Below, piece after piece: positions 40,959-49,709 of a stretch of 64,000 bases of DNA (its first letter is position 1; each line of letters opens with the position of its first letter). This DNA is from Dokdonella immobilis. Lineage in GTDB: Bacteria; Pseudomonadota; Gammaproteobacteria; Xanthomonadales; Rhodanobacteraceae. The notes under the pieces are model-generated. The model was not told the DNA's origin, made no database searches, and worked only from the letters and a program-made list of their open reading frames with translations. The stretch covers positions 1 to 64,000 of the forward strand of contig NZ_FOVF01000024.1 in the NCBI RefSeq assembly GCF_900115085.1, given 5' to 3'. The position numbers and the translations under genes are program-made.

Positions 40959-42287
40959 ATGGACGCACTGCTGCCGTTTCGCGACCGCGCCGAGGCCGGT
41001 CGCCATCTCGCCGCGGCCCTGGCCCGCTTTCGTGGCTCCAGGCCGCTGGTGCTGGCGATCCCGCGTGGCGCCGTGCCGATGGCGCGCCTCATCGCCGACG
41101 CCCTGGACGGCGATCTCGACGTGATCCTCGTGCGCAAGCTCGGCGCCCCGGACAACCCCGAATTCGCGATCGGCGCAATCGACGAGAGCGGTGAGACCAT
41201 GCTGGACGACAATGCGGTGCGATGGTCGGGCGCCGACCGCGACTATCTCCGGCGCGAGGCCGGGCGTCAGCTCGCCCTGATCCGCGAGCGCCGCAGTCTG
41301 TATTGCGGCAATCGCCCCGGCATCGATCCGACCGACCGGACCGTGATCGTGGTCGACGACGGCCTGGCGACCGGCGCGACCATGCTCTCGGCCCTGCATG
41401 CGCTGCGCGGGCGCCATCCGCGCCATCTGGTGTGCGCCGTGCCGGTGGCGGCGCGCGACAGCCTGGTGCAGGTCGGCCGGGTAGCCGATGAAGTGGTCGT
41501 GCTGGCGAGTCCCCCCCATTTCGGTGCGGTCGGTCGCTACTACCGGGACTTCGGCAGCGTGAGCGACGAGGCGGTGATCGCGGCGCTGTCGCCGGGGGCA
41601 CAGGGCACGAACCATCCGGAACCCGCCTCCGACCAGGCCGTCCATCTGCATGTCGATGGGCAGATCCTCGAAGGCGACCTCGCATCGCCGCCCGACCCGA
41701 AAGGACTGGTCATCTTTGCCCATGGCAGCGGCAGCAGTCGCCGCAGCATCCGCAACCGCTTCGTCGCCCAGGCCTTGCGCCGGCGCGGGTTCGCGACGTT
41801 GCTGTTCGACCTGCTGACGCCCCACGAAGATCGTGACACCGCGATGCGCTTCGACATCACCTTGCTCGCCGACCGCCTGCGCGCGGCGCTCGATTGGGCG
41901 CGGCAGGATCCGGCCTGGCGCGAGCAGCCGATCGCGCTGTTCGGGGCCAGCACCGGAGCAGCGGCCGCGTTGCGGCTGGCTGCGCAACGACCGAGCGAGG
42001 TCGTCGCCGTGATATCGCGGGGCGGCCGGCCTGATCTCGCCGGCCCGCAGGCGCTGGCCCGCGTGCGCTCGCCGGTCCTGCTCCTGGTCGGTAGCGCGGA
42101 TACCGAGGTGCTGGCGCTCAACCGCGACGCGCAGGCGCGTCTCGGCGGACGCGCCGAAGTGGTCGTGGTGCCCGGGGCGACACACCTGTTCGAGGAGCCC
42201 GGCACGCTCGAGCAGGTGGCCAGTCTGTCCGCCAATTGGCTGGCGCAGCGGGTGCCCGAGGCAGAGCCCAGCGCGCCGGGGGTCTGA
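40959..42287 (+). CDS. Phosphoribosyltransferase-dienelactone hydrolase fusion
   Basis: A 442-residue two-domain protein. Residues 1-215 form a PRTase fold with the PRPP loop VIVVDDGLATGATM. Residues 225-430 form an alpha/beta hydrolase of dienelactone-hydrolase type, with nucleophile elbow GASTG and late residues including a His in GATHLFEEPG. Related stand-alone and fused forms occur beside stress genes in many bacteria; the joint reaction is unknown. ATG 40959 has GGAGGAG upstream. It is driven by the shared box 14. Confidence 0.87.
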   Translation: MDALLPFRDRAEAGRHLAAALARFRGSRPLVLAIPRGAVPMARLIADALDGDLDVILVRKLGAPDNPEFAIGAIDESGETMLDDNAVRWSGADRDYLRREAGRQLALIRERRSLYCGNRPGIDPTDRTVIVVDDGLATGATMLSALHALRGRHPRHLVCAVPVAARDSLVQVGRVADEVVVLASPPHFGAVGRYYRDFGSVSDEAVIAALSPGAQGTNHPEPASDQAVHLHVDGQILEGDLASPPDPKGLVIFAHGSGSSRRSIRNRFVAQALRRRGFATLLFDLLTPHEDRDTAMRFDITLLADRLRAALDWARQDPAWREQPIALFGASTGAAAALRLAAQRPSEVVAVISRGGRPDLAGPQALARVRSPVLLLVGSADTEVLALNRDAQARLGGRAEVVVVPGATHLFEEPGTLEQVASLSANWLAQRVPEAEPSAPGV

Positions 42288-42370
42288 TCTCCCGCGCGCT
42301 CGCATCCGGTCGTCGCGGCTGGCTATCCAGTGGCACCGATGACCGCTGCGTCGCCCTGCGGCGCGTCGCT

Positions 42371-44203
42371 TCAGTCGCGGCGACACGCCTGCGGCAGCCG
42401 GCAGTCGTCGGCCGCGTACACGTGCCCGGCGGCCGCAACCGCACGATAGGTCGTACAGCCCTTCAGGCCGAGCGAGTGGGCCAGACGGAACAGGGCCTCA
42501 TGCCGCTGCGGCGGGAAATCGACCGGAATCGTCACCGTCTTGGCAATGGCGTTGTCGACGTGCTGCTGCAGGACCGCCTGCATCCGGATCTGATCTTCCG
42601 GCGCGATCTGCCGCACGTCGACGAACGCAGCGGGTAGTGGCGCGTTGGCGCCGAAAAGCGCGCGAAAGCAGGTCAACGCATGGCTCTCGACCGCAACCGT
42701 TTCGACAGTTTGCGGCGCGAGCCGGACATTGCGCTGAAGACGCAGGGCAGGTAGCGGCTCGAGGCCGCTCGAGACCCCATTGGCGAGCAGGCTGATGCTG
42801 CCGGCTGGCGCGATCGCGAGCAGATGGCTATTGCGCAAGCCGTGACGCGCGATGTCGGCACGCAGATCGTCCGGGAGCCGCGCGACGAATTCACCGCGCA
42901 CGTGGGCGTTGCCATCAAAAGCCGGAAATGCGCCTTTTTCGCGCGCCAGGGCTACCGAGGCGCGATAGGCCGCAATGCACAGCTCGCGCATCAGGTCGCC
43001 GGCGAATCGTCGCGCCGGTTCGCTGTCGTAGCGCAACCCGAGCAGGACCAGGGTGTCGGCCAGGCCCGTGATGCCGAGCCCGATCCGGCGCGAAGCGCGC
43101 GCGACCTCGGCATGCCGGGGAGTCGGAAATGCCGACAGTTCGTAGACGTTGTCGAGCAGGCGCACCGCGTCTGCGACCCCGGCGAGCAGGGCCTCGCGAT
43201 CGAAACGGGCCTGCGCAGTGAATGGATCGTGCACGAAGCGGGTCAGGTTGAACGAACCCAGGTCGCACGCGCCGTGGGCGGGCAGGGGGACCTCGCTGCA
43301 CGGATTGACCGCGGCGATTTCCTCGGCATAGGCGAGTGGATTCAGGCGCCGGATGGTGTCGATGAAAAGCAGGCCCGGCTCGGAACGCTCGAAACTGCAT
43401 TGCGCGATCCGTTGCCACAGTCCGGCGGCGGAAACCTGGCCCCACCGACGACACGCTCGCCGGGGACCGTCGAATGCCGGCCAGCTGCGCGCGAGATGAC
43501 TGTCGCCGACATCGCCCTCCGACGTCGGGAAGACCAGCGGCCAATCGGATGCATGCCGAACGGCGTGCATGAAGGCATCGTCAACGAGCACCGACAGGGT
43601 GAATTGGGCCAGGTCGACACCGCCTTTCCTGGCATCGAGGAATGCGGGCAGATCCGGATGATCGCAGCGCAGCGTGCCCATCATTGCGCCATGGCGGAAT
43701 CTCCCGGCGCTCAAGGCCGCGCACAGGGCATCCCAGAGCGGCAGCAGTGGCAGCGGGCCGCCACGCAGATCGGCTCCGGTCTCCAGCGCGGCGGCATGCG
43801 GTGGCACGCCGGAGAAGTCGATGCCCACGCCACCGCCGGCAAGGGTGATCCGGGCCGCCTCGTCGATGCTGTCGAGCATTCCCTGCAAGGAGCCGTCCGG
43901 CCTCGCTCCGACGAAGCAGTTGAACAGCACGGCGGTCGACGCCGCGCTGGCGCCTGCCAGCACGCGGCCGCCGGGAAGGAAGCGGAAGTCGCTCATCAGA
44001 TCGTTGAAGCGGAGCGCCGTCGCATCCTGATCGCGCTTCTCGACCGAAGCCAGTGCGTGCGCGACACGCCGCCAGCTGGCGCGGACATCGGCTTCGGGAC
44101 GTCCGTCCGCGTCGTGGCGTCGGTAACGGCTGGTCCAGATCCGGTGCGCCAGCGCGGTCCGGATCGGGTCGTCGGCGTTCGGCGGGCCCGGGAACTCGGT
44201 CAC
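42371..44203 (-). CDS. nrdJ: Adenosylcobalamin-dependent (class II) ribonucleotide reductase, short form
   Basis: A 610-residue catalytic subunit with first active-site Cys in LFNCFVGA, GGGVGIDFSGV, the radical/acceptor motif NPCSE (about residue 300), GSFNLTRFV, and the C-terminal LGLKGCTTYR block. It reduces ribonucleotides using a B12-generated thiyl radical. It needs no oxygen, unlike class Ia enzymes, so it can supply dNTPs under hypoxia. It is shorter than typical NrdJ and ends a few residues after VYAADDCRLPQACRRD; the C-terminal Cys pair there (C-x6-C) may act as the reducing tail. Box 15 lies 66.5 bp upstream. Confidence 0.85.
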   Translation of the reverse strand: MTEFPGPPNADDPIRTALAHRIWTSRYRRHDADGRPEADVRASWRRVAHALASVEKRDQDATALRFNDLMSDFRFLPGGRVLAGASAASTAVLFNCFVGARPDGSLQGMLDSIDEAARITLAGGGVGIDFSGVPPHAAALETGADLRGGPLPLLPLWDALCAALSAGRFRHGAMMGTLRCDHPDLPAFLDARKGGVDLAQFTLSVLVDDAFMHAVRHASDWPLVFPTSEGDVGDSHLARSWPAFDGPRRACRRWGQVSAAGLWQRIAQCSFERSEPGLLFIDTIRRLNPLAYAEEIAAVNPCSEVPLPAHGACDLGSFNLTRFVHDPFTAQARFDREALLAGVADAVRLLDNVYELSAFPTPRHAEVARASRRIGLGITGLADTLVLLGLRYDSEPARRFAGDLMRELCIAAYRASVALAREKGAFPAFDGNAHVRGEFVARLPDDLRADIARHGLRNSHLLAIAPAGSISLLANGVSSGLEPLPALRLQRNVRLAPQTVETVAVESHALTCFRALFGANAPLPAAFVDVRQIAPEDQIRMQAVLQQHVDNAIAKTVTIPVDFPPQRHEALFRLAHSLGLKGCTTYRAVAAAGHVYAADDCRLPQACRRD

Positions 44204-44262
44204 GACAGCTCTCTCCTCATCGGCGCCATACGGACAGCCTGAGGCTCGCGAGGCGCGGCATC

Positions 44263-44276
44263 TTGACCTGGATCAG
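44263..44276 (-). promoter_or_regulatory. FNR/Dnr-type box with one mismatch (box 15)
   Basis: Reads CTGAT-CCAG-GTCAA on the minus strand (one mismatch). Centre 66.5 bp upstream of the ribonucleotide reductase start at 44203, so its placement is normal for the regulon. Confidence 0.65.
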
Positions 44277-44330
44277 CATGCGGCCGGTCCCGGGCAAGCC
44301 CGTCGGTGCTCGCAACGGCGCGCGAAAATG

Positions 44331-44344
44331 CTGATCTGGGTCAA
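44331..44344 (+). promoter_or_regulatory. FNR/Dnr-type box with one mismatch (box 16)
   Basis: Reads CTGAT-CTGG-GTCAA. Centre 64.5 bp upstream of the small gene at 44402, with CATGCT beginning 22 bp beyond it. Confidence 0.65.
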
Positions 44345-44401
44345 CACGATGCCGTCCGGGCCAGAGCATGCTCGCGCCAATACCCGTGCTCGCGAGATCC
44401 A

Positions 44402-44749
44402 ATGAATACCCGAATGGATCAATCCGGCGATACGCCGGCAAGCGCCCCGGCGATCGTCCCCCTCGACGCCACAAGGGCCAGCCTCGACCACGTCCATCGG
44501 CACCTCTTGCCACGGCCGGCCGATCGGCCGGCGTATCGACGAAGGCCGCCGCACTCGCGCGAGCCCGAGATGGCACTCGCGCCGAAAGGCGACACCGCCA
44601 CCCAGCGCGAGCGCTGGACTATCTGGCGGGCCCAGCTCGCCAGCGGTTCGGAGCCGTGCTTCGCCACCGAAAAGCGGTTCCTGTGCGGCGACGACGGCTG
44701 CGTCTGGCGCAGCCATTGCCTGCGCCTGCGTGCGGAGTGGCTGCGCTGA
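44402..44749 (+). CDS. Small Cys-containing protein of unknown function
   Basis: A 115-residue protein with a Pro/Arg/Ala-rich, probably disordered first part and a compact C-terminus. The latter contains three Cys in a regular array (CFATEKRFLCGDDGCVWRSHC, cut here) that could bind metal or form disulfides. No signal peptide. The ATG at 44402 is 64.5 bp from box 16, which is the main reason to believe it. No family recognised. It is divergent from the ribonucleotide reductase gene. Confidence 0.5.
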   Translation: MNTRMDQSGDTPASAPAIVPLDATRASLDHVHRHLLPRPADRPAYRRRPPHSREPEMALAPKGDTATQRERWTIWRAQLASGSEPCFATEKRFLCGDDGCVWRSHCLRLRAEWLR

Positions 44750-44778
44750 GTGGATCGGTGCTTTCTCGGGCGCCGGTG

Positions 44779-46338
44779 CTAGTGCCCGCGTGCAGGCGAG
44801 GACACCGCGACCCGCGGCGACGACGGCTGCGCGTGACTGCCGCCAGCGCATGCAGGGCGCGCATCTGACGGGCGTTGCCCGGCATCCAGCGCGAGCGGCG
44901 CTGCGCGCGCTAGCATGGCCGCCCGATAGATCTGCAGATGGAGCCTGGCGCTCTCGCCCCAGTCGAAGCGACGACTCATCGCGCGCTGCATCAGGCCCGC
45001 CCATAGGCGGCGATCCGCGTGCGCAGCCACGGCACGGCGGCAGGCTTCGACGAGGGCGGCCGCATCGGCGCGCACCATGTGGAAGCCATCTGCATCCTCG
45101 TTCGGTTGCGCGGTCGGTCCGGCATCGATGACGGTGTCGCCGAGCCCGCCGACCGGATTGACGACGGGGATCGCGCCGTAGCGCATCGCGCTCATTTGCG
45201 CCAGACCGCACGGTTCGAATCGCGACGGCATCAGGAACAGGTCGCTGGCGGCGAAGATGCGGTGGGCCAAGGCCTCGTCGAAGCCCAGGCGCACGGTCAC
45301 CTGCGCCGGATAGCGCTCTGCGGCCTCGCGCCAACTCCGCTCCAGCGCGGCGTCGCCGCTGCCCAGCACGACGATGCGCAGCCCCATGGCCAGCAGTTCC
45401 GGCAACGCATCGACGACCAGGTCGGCGCCCTTCTGCGGCACCAAGCGCCCGACCATGGCCGCCAGGACTCCCGTGGCCGGACTGTCGGGCTCGGCCCACG
45501 CCAGCTCGCGCAGCAAGGCGGATCGGGCGCGGCGCTTTTCCGCCGGCTCCGTGGCCGAGTACGGCGCCTCGATCAACGGATCGTCCTGCGGATTCCAGTT
45601 GGCCTCGTCGAGGCCGTTGAGGATGCCGTCGAGGACCTCCGCCCGCTCACGCAGGACGCCGTCGAGGCCCGCACCGAAGGCCGGCGTGAGGATCTCGCGT
45701 GCGTAGCCGGGGCTGACCGTGGTCAGCCGGTCGGCGAACACCAGGCCCGCCTTGAGAAACGAAAGTTGCCCCCAGTACTCCGCCGCGCCGTCGTGCAGGG
45801 CCCAGCGCGGCAGGCCCAGGCGCGCGCCCGTCGCGAGCGGAAACAGACCCTGGTGGGCGAGATTGTGGATGGTCAGGACCGAGGCGGCCGGGACACGGCA
45901 CTGCATCAGCAACATCGGTATCAACGCGGTCTGCCATTCGTTGCAATGGACGACGTCGGGACGCCAGCCCAGGCCGAGGGCGTCGTCCGCGATGGCCGTC
46001 GCCATGCGGCAAAGTTCAAGGGCGCATTCGGCATCGTCCTCGTAGGGACGGCCGTTGCGATCGGCGTAGATTCCGCTGCGCCGGCGCAGTCGAGGCGTGT
46101 CCAGCAGCCACACCGGCGTTCCACATGCTGCGTCGATCGGATGCAGGGCGCAGCCCGCGTCGGACCAGATCGGCGCCGGACCGTCCGTCATTCCGCCGGG
46201 TAGCGGGATCAGGAGGCGGACCTCCGCGCCGAGCATGGCCAGGGCCCGCGGCAGCGCGGCGGCGACATCGGCGAGCCCGCCGACCTTCAGCAGCGGCGCG
46301 TACTCGGTGGCGACATAGAGGACCTTCAGCGCTCTCAT
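44779..46338 (-). CDS. glgA: Glycogen synthase (ADP-glucose type)
   Basis: A 519-residue GT5 enzyme that elongates alpha-1,4-glucan from ADP-glucose. It has the N-terminal substrate loop [28 protein letters not shown], and the donor-site [21 protein letters not shown] block with the catalytic Glu. The C-terminal 50 residues are Pro/Ser-rich and unlike the family. ATG 46338 overlaps the stop of glgB by 4 bp. Together they form the minus-strand arm of a divergent glycogen cluster controlled by box 17. Confidence 0.93.
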   Translation of the reverse strand: MRALKVLYVATEYAPLLKVGGLADVAAALPRALAMLGAEVRLLIPLPGGMTDGPAPIWSDAGCALHPIDAACGTPVWLLDTPRLRRRSGIYADRNGRPYEDDAECALELCRMATAIADDALGLGWRPDVVHCNEWQTALIPMLLMQCRVPAASVLTIHNLAHQGLFPLATGARLGLPRWALHDGAAEYWGQLSFLKAGLVFADRLTTVSPGYAREILTPAFGAGLDGVLRERAEVLDGILNGLDEANWNPQDDPLIEAPYSATEPAEKRRARSALLRELAWAEPDSPATGVLAAMVGRLVPQKGADLVVDALPELLAMGLRIVVLGSGDAALERSWREAAERYPAQVTVRLGFDEALAHRIFAASDLFLMPSRFEPCGLAQMSAMRYGAIPVVNPVGGLGDTVIDAGPTAQPNEDADGFHMVRADAAALVEACRRAVAAHADRRLWAGLMQRAMSRRFDWGESARLHLQIYRAAMLARAAPLALDAGQRPSDARPACAGGSHAQPSSPRVAVSSPARGH

Positions 46339-48254
46339 CCGTCCGCCTCCGGTTGCAGCAGCAACGCCGCGAGCGGCGGCAGCGTTGCCAGCACCGAATG
46401 CGGCTGGCCTTGCCAGGGCATCGGTTCGGTGTGGACCGCGCCACCATTGCCGAGGCCGCTGCCGCCGTAATGCCGCGAATCGCTGTTGATGCGCTCGCGC
46501 CAGCGACCGGGCAACGGCAGGCCGACGCGATAGCCAAAGCGCGGTACCGGCGTGCAGTTGAGGATGATCGCGACCTGTCGACCCTGGTCGCGACGCAAGA
46601 ATGAAACGACGGAGTGTGGCGCGTCGTGGCAGTCGATCCATTCGAACCCGCTCGCCTCGAAGTCGCCTCGATGCATCGCCGGCTGGTCACGGTAGAGCCG
46701 GCTCAGATCGGCGACCAGGGCGCGGATGCCGGCATGATCCGGTTCCGCGGCCTGCCTCCAGTCGAGCGCACGCTGCTCGCTCCACTCGTCCCAGGCGCCG
46801 AATTCCTGGCCCATGAACAGCAGCTTGCGACCTGGCCAGGTGAACTGCAGGGCCAGCAGCAGGCGCAGGTTGGCGAACCGTTGCCAGCGATCGCCGGGCA
46901 TGCGACGCAGCAGGGTGCCCTTGCCGTGCACGACTTCGTCGTGCGAGAGCGGCAGCACGAAGTTCTCGTCGTAGGCGTACAGCCGTCCGAACGTCAGTTC
47001 ATCCTGATGGTAGCTGCGGTGCACGGGGTCGCGTCCGAAATAGCCAAGCACGTCGTGCATCCAGCCCATGTTCCATTTCATCGAAAAGCCCAGACCGCCG
47101 AGCCAGGTCGGCCGCGAGACCGCCGGCCAGGCGCTCGACTCCTCGGCGATCGTGAAAGTCCCGGGGCATTGGCCATGCGTGATGACGTTGAGTTCGCGCA
47201 AGAAATCGGTCGCGGCCAGATCCTCGCGACCGCCGAATGGGTTCGGTGTCCATTCGCCGGGACGCCGGCCGTAATCGAGATAGAGCATCGCCGCGACCGC
47301 ATCGACGCGCAGGCCGTCCAGGTGGAATTCCTCGAGCCAGTAGAGCGCGCTCGACAGCAGGAAACTGCGCACTTCGTGGCGCGCGAAGTTGAAGTGCAGG
47401 GTGCCCCAGTCCGGCGTTCCGGCCCGGCGTGGATCGGCGTGTTCGTACAGCGCCGTTCCGTCGAACCGCGCCAAGGCGCCCTCGTCGCGCGGGAAGTGGC
47501 CGGGCACCCAGTCCAGGATCACGCCGTAGTGGTGCTGGTGCAGCAGATCGACGAACGCGCGGAAATCGTCGGGCTCGCCGTAGCGGCTGGTCGGGGCGAA
47601 GAACCCGGTGCTCTGGTAGCCCCAAGAAGGATCGTGCGGATGCTCGGTGATCGGCAGCACTTCGACGTGCGTGAAGCCGGTATCGGCCAGGTAGGCGACG
47701 AGTTGCCCGGCGATCTCGCGGTAGTTCAGGAAGCGGCCATCTTCGCCGCGACGCCAGCAGCCGAGGTGAAGTTCGTAGATGGCCATCGGCGCTTCGCGCC
47801 AGTCGGGACGATGGCGCACCCAGTCGTGATCGGCCCAGGCATGGCGTGACGGCGCCGTCACCCGCGCCGCCGTGCCCGGGCGCCGTTCGAAGCTGCGCCC
47901 GTAGGGATCGCTCCTGAGCATGAGCGCGCCATCGCGCGCCCGCAGCGCGAACTTGTACAGCGAGCCGGGCCCGACGCCGGGCAGGAACGCCCGCCAGACC
48001 CCGCTGTCGTCACATGCCGTCATCCAGTTCCTGGCCACGTCCCAGTCGTTGAAATCACCGGCCACGCTGACTGCCGCCGCATTCGGCGCCCAGACCGCGA
48101 AGCGCGTGCCGGGAACACCCTCGAGGATGGCCGAGTGCGCTCCGAGCAAGGTCCAGGCCCGGCAATGCTTGCCGCGGCCAAATTCGGCCAGCGCGTGGGC
48201 GTCGTCCATCCGGCGGATCGGATCGGCCTGCGCCGCGGGCATCGCGGACATCAT
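46335..48254 (-). CDS. glgB: 1,4-alpha-glucan branching enzyme
   Basis: A 639-residue GH13 enzyme. It has an N-terminal CBM48 ([20 protein letters not shown], about residues 45-130), then the catalytic barrel with [14 protein letters not shown], nucleophile Asp in DGLRVDAV, Glu in IAEESSAWP and the [12 protein letters not shown] motif. A C-terminal all-beta domain follows. It makes alpha-1,6 branches in glycogen. Shorter than E. coli GlgB because the first N-terminal module is absent. ATG 48254 has AAGAGGA upstream; the ATG at 48347 is excluded because it overlaps box 17. Confidence 0.93.
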   Translation of the reverse strand: MMSAMPAAQADPIRRMDDAHALAEFGRGKHCRAWTLLGAHSAILEGVPGTRFAVWAPNAAAVSVAGDFNDWDVARNWMTACDDSGVWRAFLPGVGPGSLYKFALRARDGALMLRSDPYGRSFERRPGTAARVTAPSRHAWADHDWVRHRPDWREAPMAIYELHLGCWRRGEDGRFLNYREIAGQLVAYLADTGFTHVEVLPITEHPHDPSWGYQSTGFFAPTSRYGEPDDFRAFVDLLHQHHYGVILDWVPGHFPRDEGALARFDGTALYEHADPRRAGTPDWGTLHFNFARHEVRSFLLSSALYWLEEFHLDGLRVDAVAAMLYLDYGRRPGEWTPNPFGGREDLAATDFLRELNVITHGQCPGTFTIAEESSAWPAVSRPTWLGGLGFSMKWNMGWMHDVLGYFGRDPVHRSYHQDELTFGRLYAYDENFVLPLSHDEVVHGKGTLLRRMPGDRWQRFANLRLLLALQFTWPGRKLLFMGQEFGAWDEWSEQRALDWRQAAEPDHAGIRALVADLSRLYRDQPAMHRGDFEASGFEWIDCHDAPHSVVSFLRRDQGRQVAIILNCTPVPRFGYRVGLPLPGRWRERINSDSRHYGGSGLGNGGAVHTEPMPWQGQPHSVLATLPPLAALLLQPEADG

Positions 48255-48333
48255 GGATTCCTCTTGTGGCTTTGTTGCGCCGTCGTCGACGGCGGCAGCC
48301 GGGCCAGCATGCGCGACGTCCACGACCCGTTTC

Positions 48334-48347
48334 CTGATCTGCATCAA
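48334..48347. promoter_or_regulatory. FNR/Dnr-type box CTGAT-CTGC-ATCAA, bidirectional (box 17)
   Basis: One mismatch to the consensus. Centre 86.5 bp from glgB and 100.5 bp from glgC. CATGCT (minus) and TCGAAT (plus) begin 22 bp away on each side, so one box can serve both arms of the glycogen cluster. Confidence 0.66.
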
Positions 48348-48440
48348 TACCGCGCGACCGGCATCGGCATCGAATGGGGCCAGTCGCGGGTCGTTTCCTG
48401 GTGGGCGTCAGCGCGGACCCATGCATGAGGAGGGTCGTGG

Positions 48441-49709
48441 ATGATCGAGCAGGCGTCGCAACGCTTCGTCAGCCTGATGACGCGCGATACGCTTGCGCTC
48501 GTGCTGGCCGGCGGCAAGGGCACGCGGCTCGGCGCGCTGACCCAGCGCAGGGTCAAGCCTGCGGTCCCCTTCGGTGGCCGCTTCCGCCTGATCGATTTTC
48601 CGCTCTCGAACTGCGTCAACTCCGGCATTCGCCGCATCGGCGTGCTGACCCAGTACAAGGCGCATTCCCTGATCACCCACATCCGGCAAGGCTGGAGCTC
48701 GTTCCGTGCCGACTTCGGGGAGTTCGTCGAATTGCTGCCGGCCCAGCAGCGCACCGGCGAAAGCTGGTATTCGGGCACCGCCGACGCGGTGCACCAGAAC
48801 GCAGACATCATCCGCGCCCATGATTCCCGGTTCGTGCTCGTGCTCGGTGGCGATCATGTCTACAAGATGGATTATGGTGCGCTGCTCGGCATGCACGTCC
48901 AGCGCGGCGCCGACGTGACCGTGGCCTGCGTTCCGGTGCCGCGCGAGCAGGCGTGCGCCTTCGGCGTGATGCAGGTCGATGCCGATGGGCGTGTGACCGG
49001 CTTCGTCGAGAAACCGCGGGAGCCGCCACCGATGCCGGGCAATCCGGATCTGGCCCTGGCCTCGATGGGGATCTACGTCTTCGATTCGGATTACCTGCTG
49101 GCACGGCTCGATGAGGACGCCGCCCGCTCCGAATCGCACCATGACTTCGGCCGCGACCTGATTCCCCGTGCGGTGGCGCACGATACCGTGTACGCGTATG
49201 CGTTCCGCGATGCGGCGCGTGACGGTCCGGCCTACTGGCGCGATGTCGGCGATCTGGATGCCTACTGGAGCGCCAACCTGGAACTTCTCGACATCGAGCC
49301 GGAACTGAACCTGTACGATCGCCAGTGGCCGATCTGGACCTGGCAGGAGCAGACGCCGCCGGCCAAGTTCGTGCTCGACGACGGTGACCGCTGCGGTCGC
49401 GCCGTATCCTCGATGGTTGCCGGAGGCTGCATCATCTCCGGAGCGTTGGTCCGGCATTCACTGCTGTTCTCGTCGGTCATCGTCGACGAAGGCTCGACCG
49501 TCGAGGACTCGGTGGTGTTGCCCGAGGCACGCATCGGACGCGACTGCAAGGTCCGCCGGGCGATCCTCGACAGCGGCGTGCACCTGCCGGCGGGCACCAC
49601 GATCGGCGTCGACGCGGACCAGGACAGCGCGCGCTTCGAGGTCAGCGCAGGCGGCGTCGTCCTCGTCACCGCCGACATGCTCGGCCAGCGTGTGCGCTAT
49701 GACGGCTGA
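48441..49709 (+). CDS. glgC: Glucose-1-phosphate adenylyltransferase
   Basis: A 422-residue ADP-glucose pyrophosphorylase, the committed step of glycogen synthesis. It has nucleotide loop LAGGKGTRLGALTQRRVKPA, substrate-site DFPLSNC, GTADAVHQN, LGGDHVYKMDY, FVEKP, and a C-terminal left-handed beta-helix (VVLPEARIGRDCKVRRAIL). ATG 48441 has GGAGG upstream. It overlaps the GH57 gene by 11 bp. Confidence 0.95.
   Translation: MIEQASQRFVSLMTRDTLALVLAGGKGTRLGALTQRRVKPAVPFGGRFRLIDFPLSNCVNSGIRRIGVLTQYKAHSLITHIRQGWSSFRADFGEFVELLPAQQRTGESWYSGTADAVHQNADIIRAHDSRFVLVLGGDHVYKMDYGALLGMHVQRGADVTVACVPVPREQACAFGVMQVDADGRVTGFVEKPREPPPMPGNPDLALASMGIYVFDSDYLLARLDEDAARSESHHDFGRDLIPRAVAHDTVYAYAFRDAARDGPAYWRDVGDLDAYWSANLELLDIEPELNLYDRQWPIWTWQEQTPPAKFVLDDGDRCGRAVSSMVAGGCIISGALVRHSLLFSSVIVDEGSTVEDSVVLPEARIGRDCKVRRAILDSGVHLPAGTTIGVDADQDSARFEVSAGGVVLVTADMLGQRVRYDG

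Noticed and set aside
39489-42386. A 965-codon minus-strand frame spanning the esterase-like gene and the antisense of the fusion gene
   Set aside because: Only the part below 40820 has protein-family content. The upstream part is the antisense shadow of the PRTase-hydrolase gene, and box 14 lies inside it.
48421-48444. Seven-codon frame (MHEEGRG) overlapping the glgC start
   Set aside because: It consists of the glgC ribosome-binding site itself and starts too far (80.5 bp) from box 17 to be distinguished from chance.
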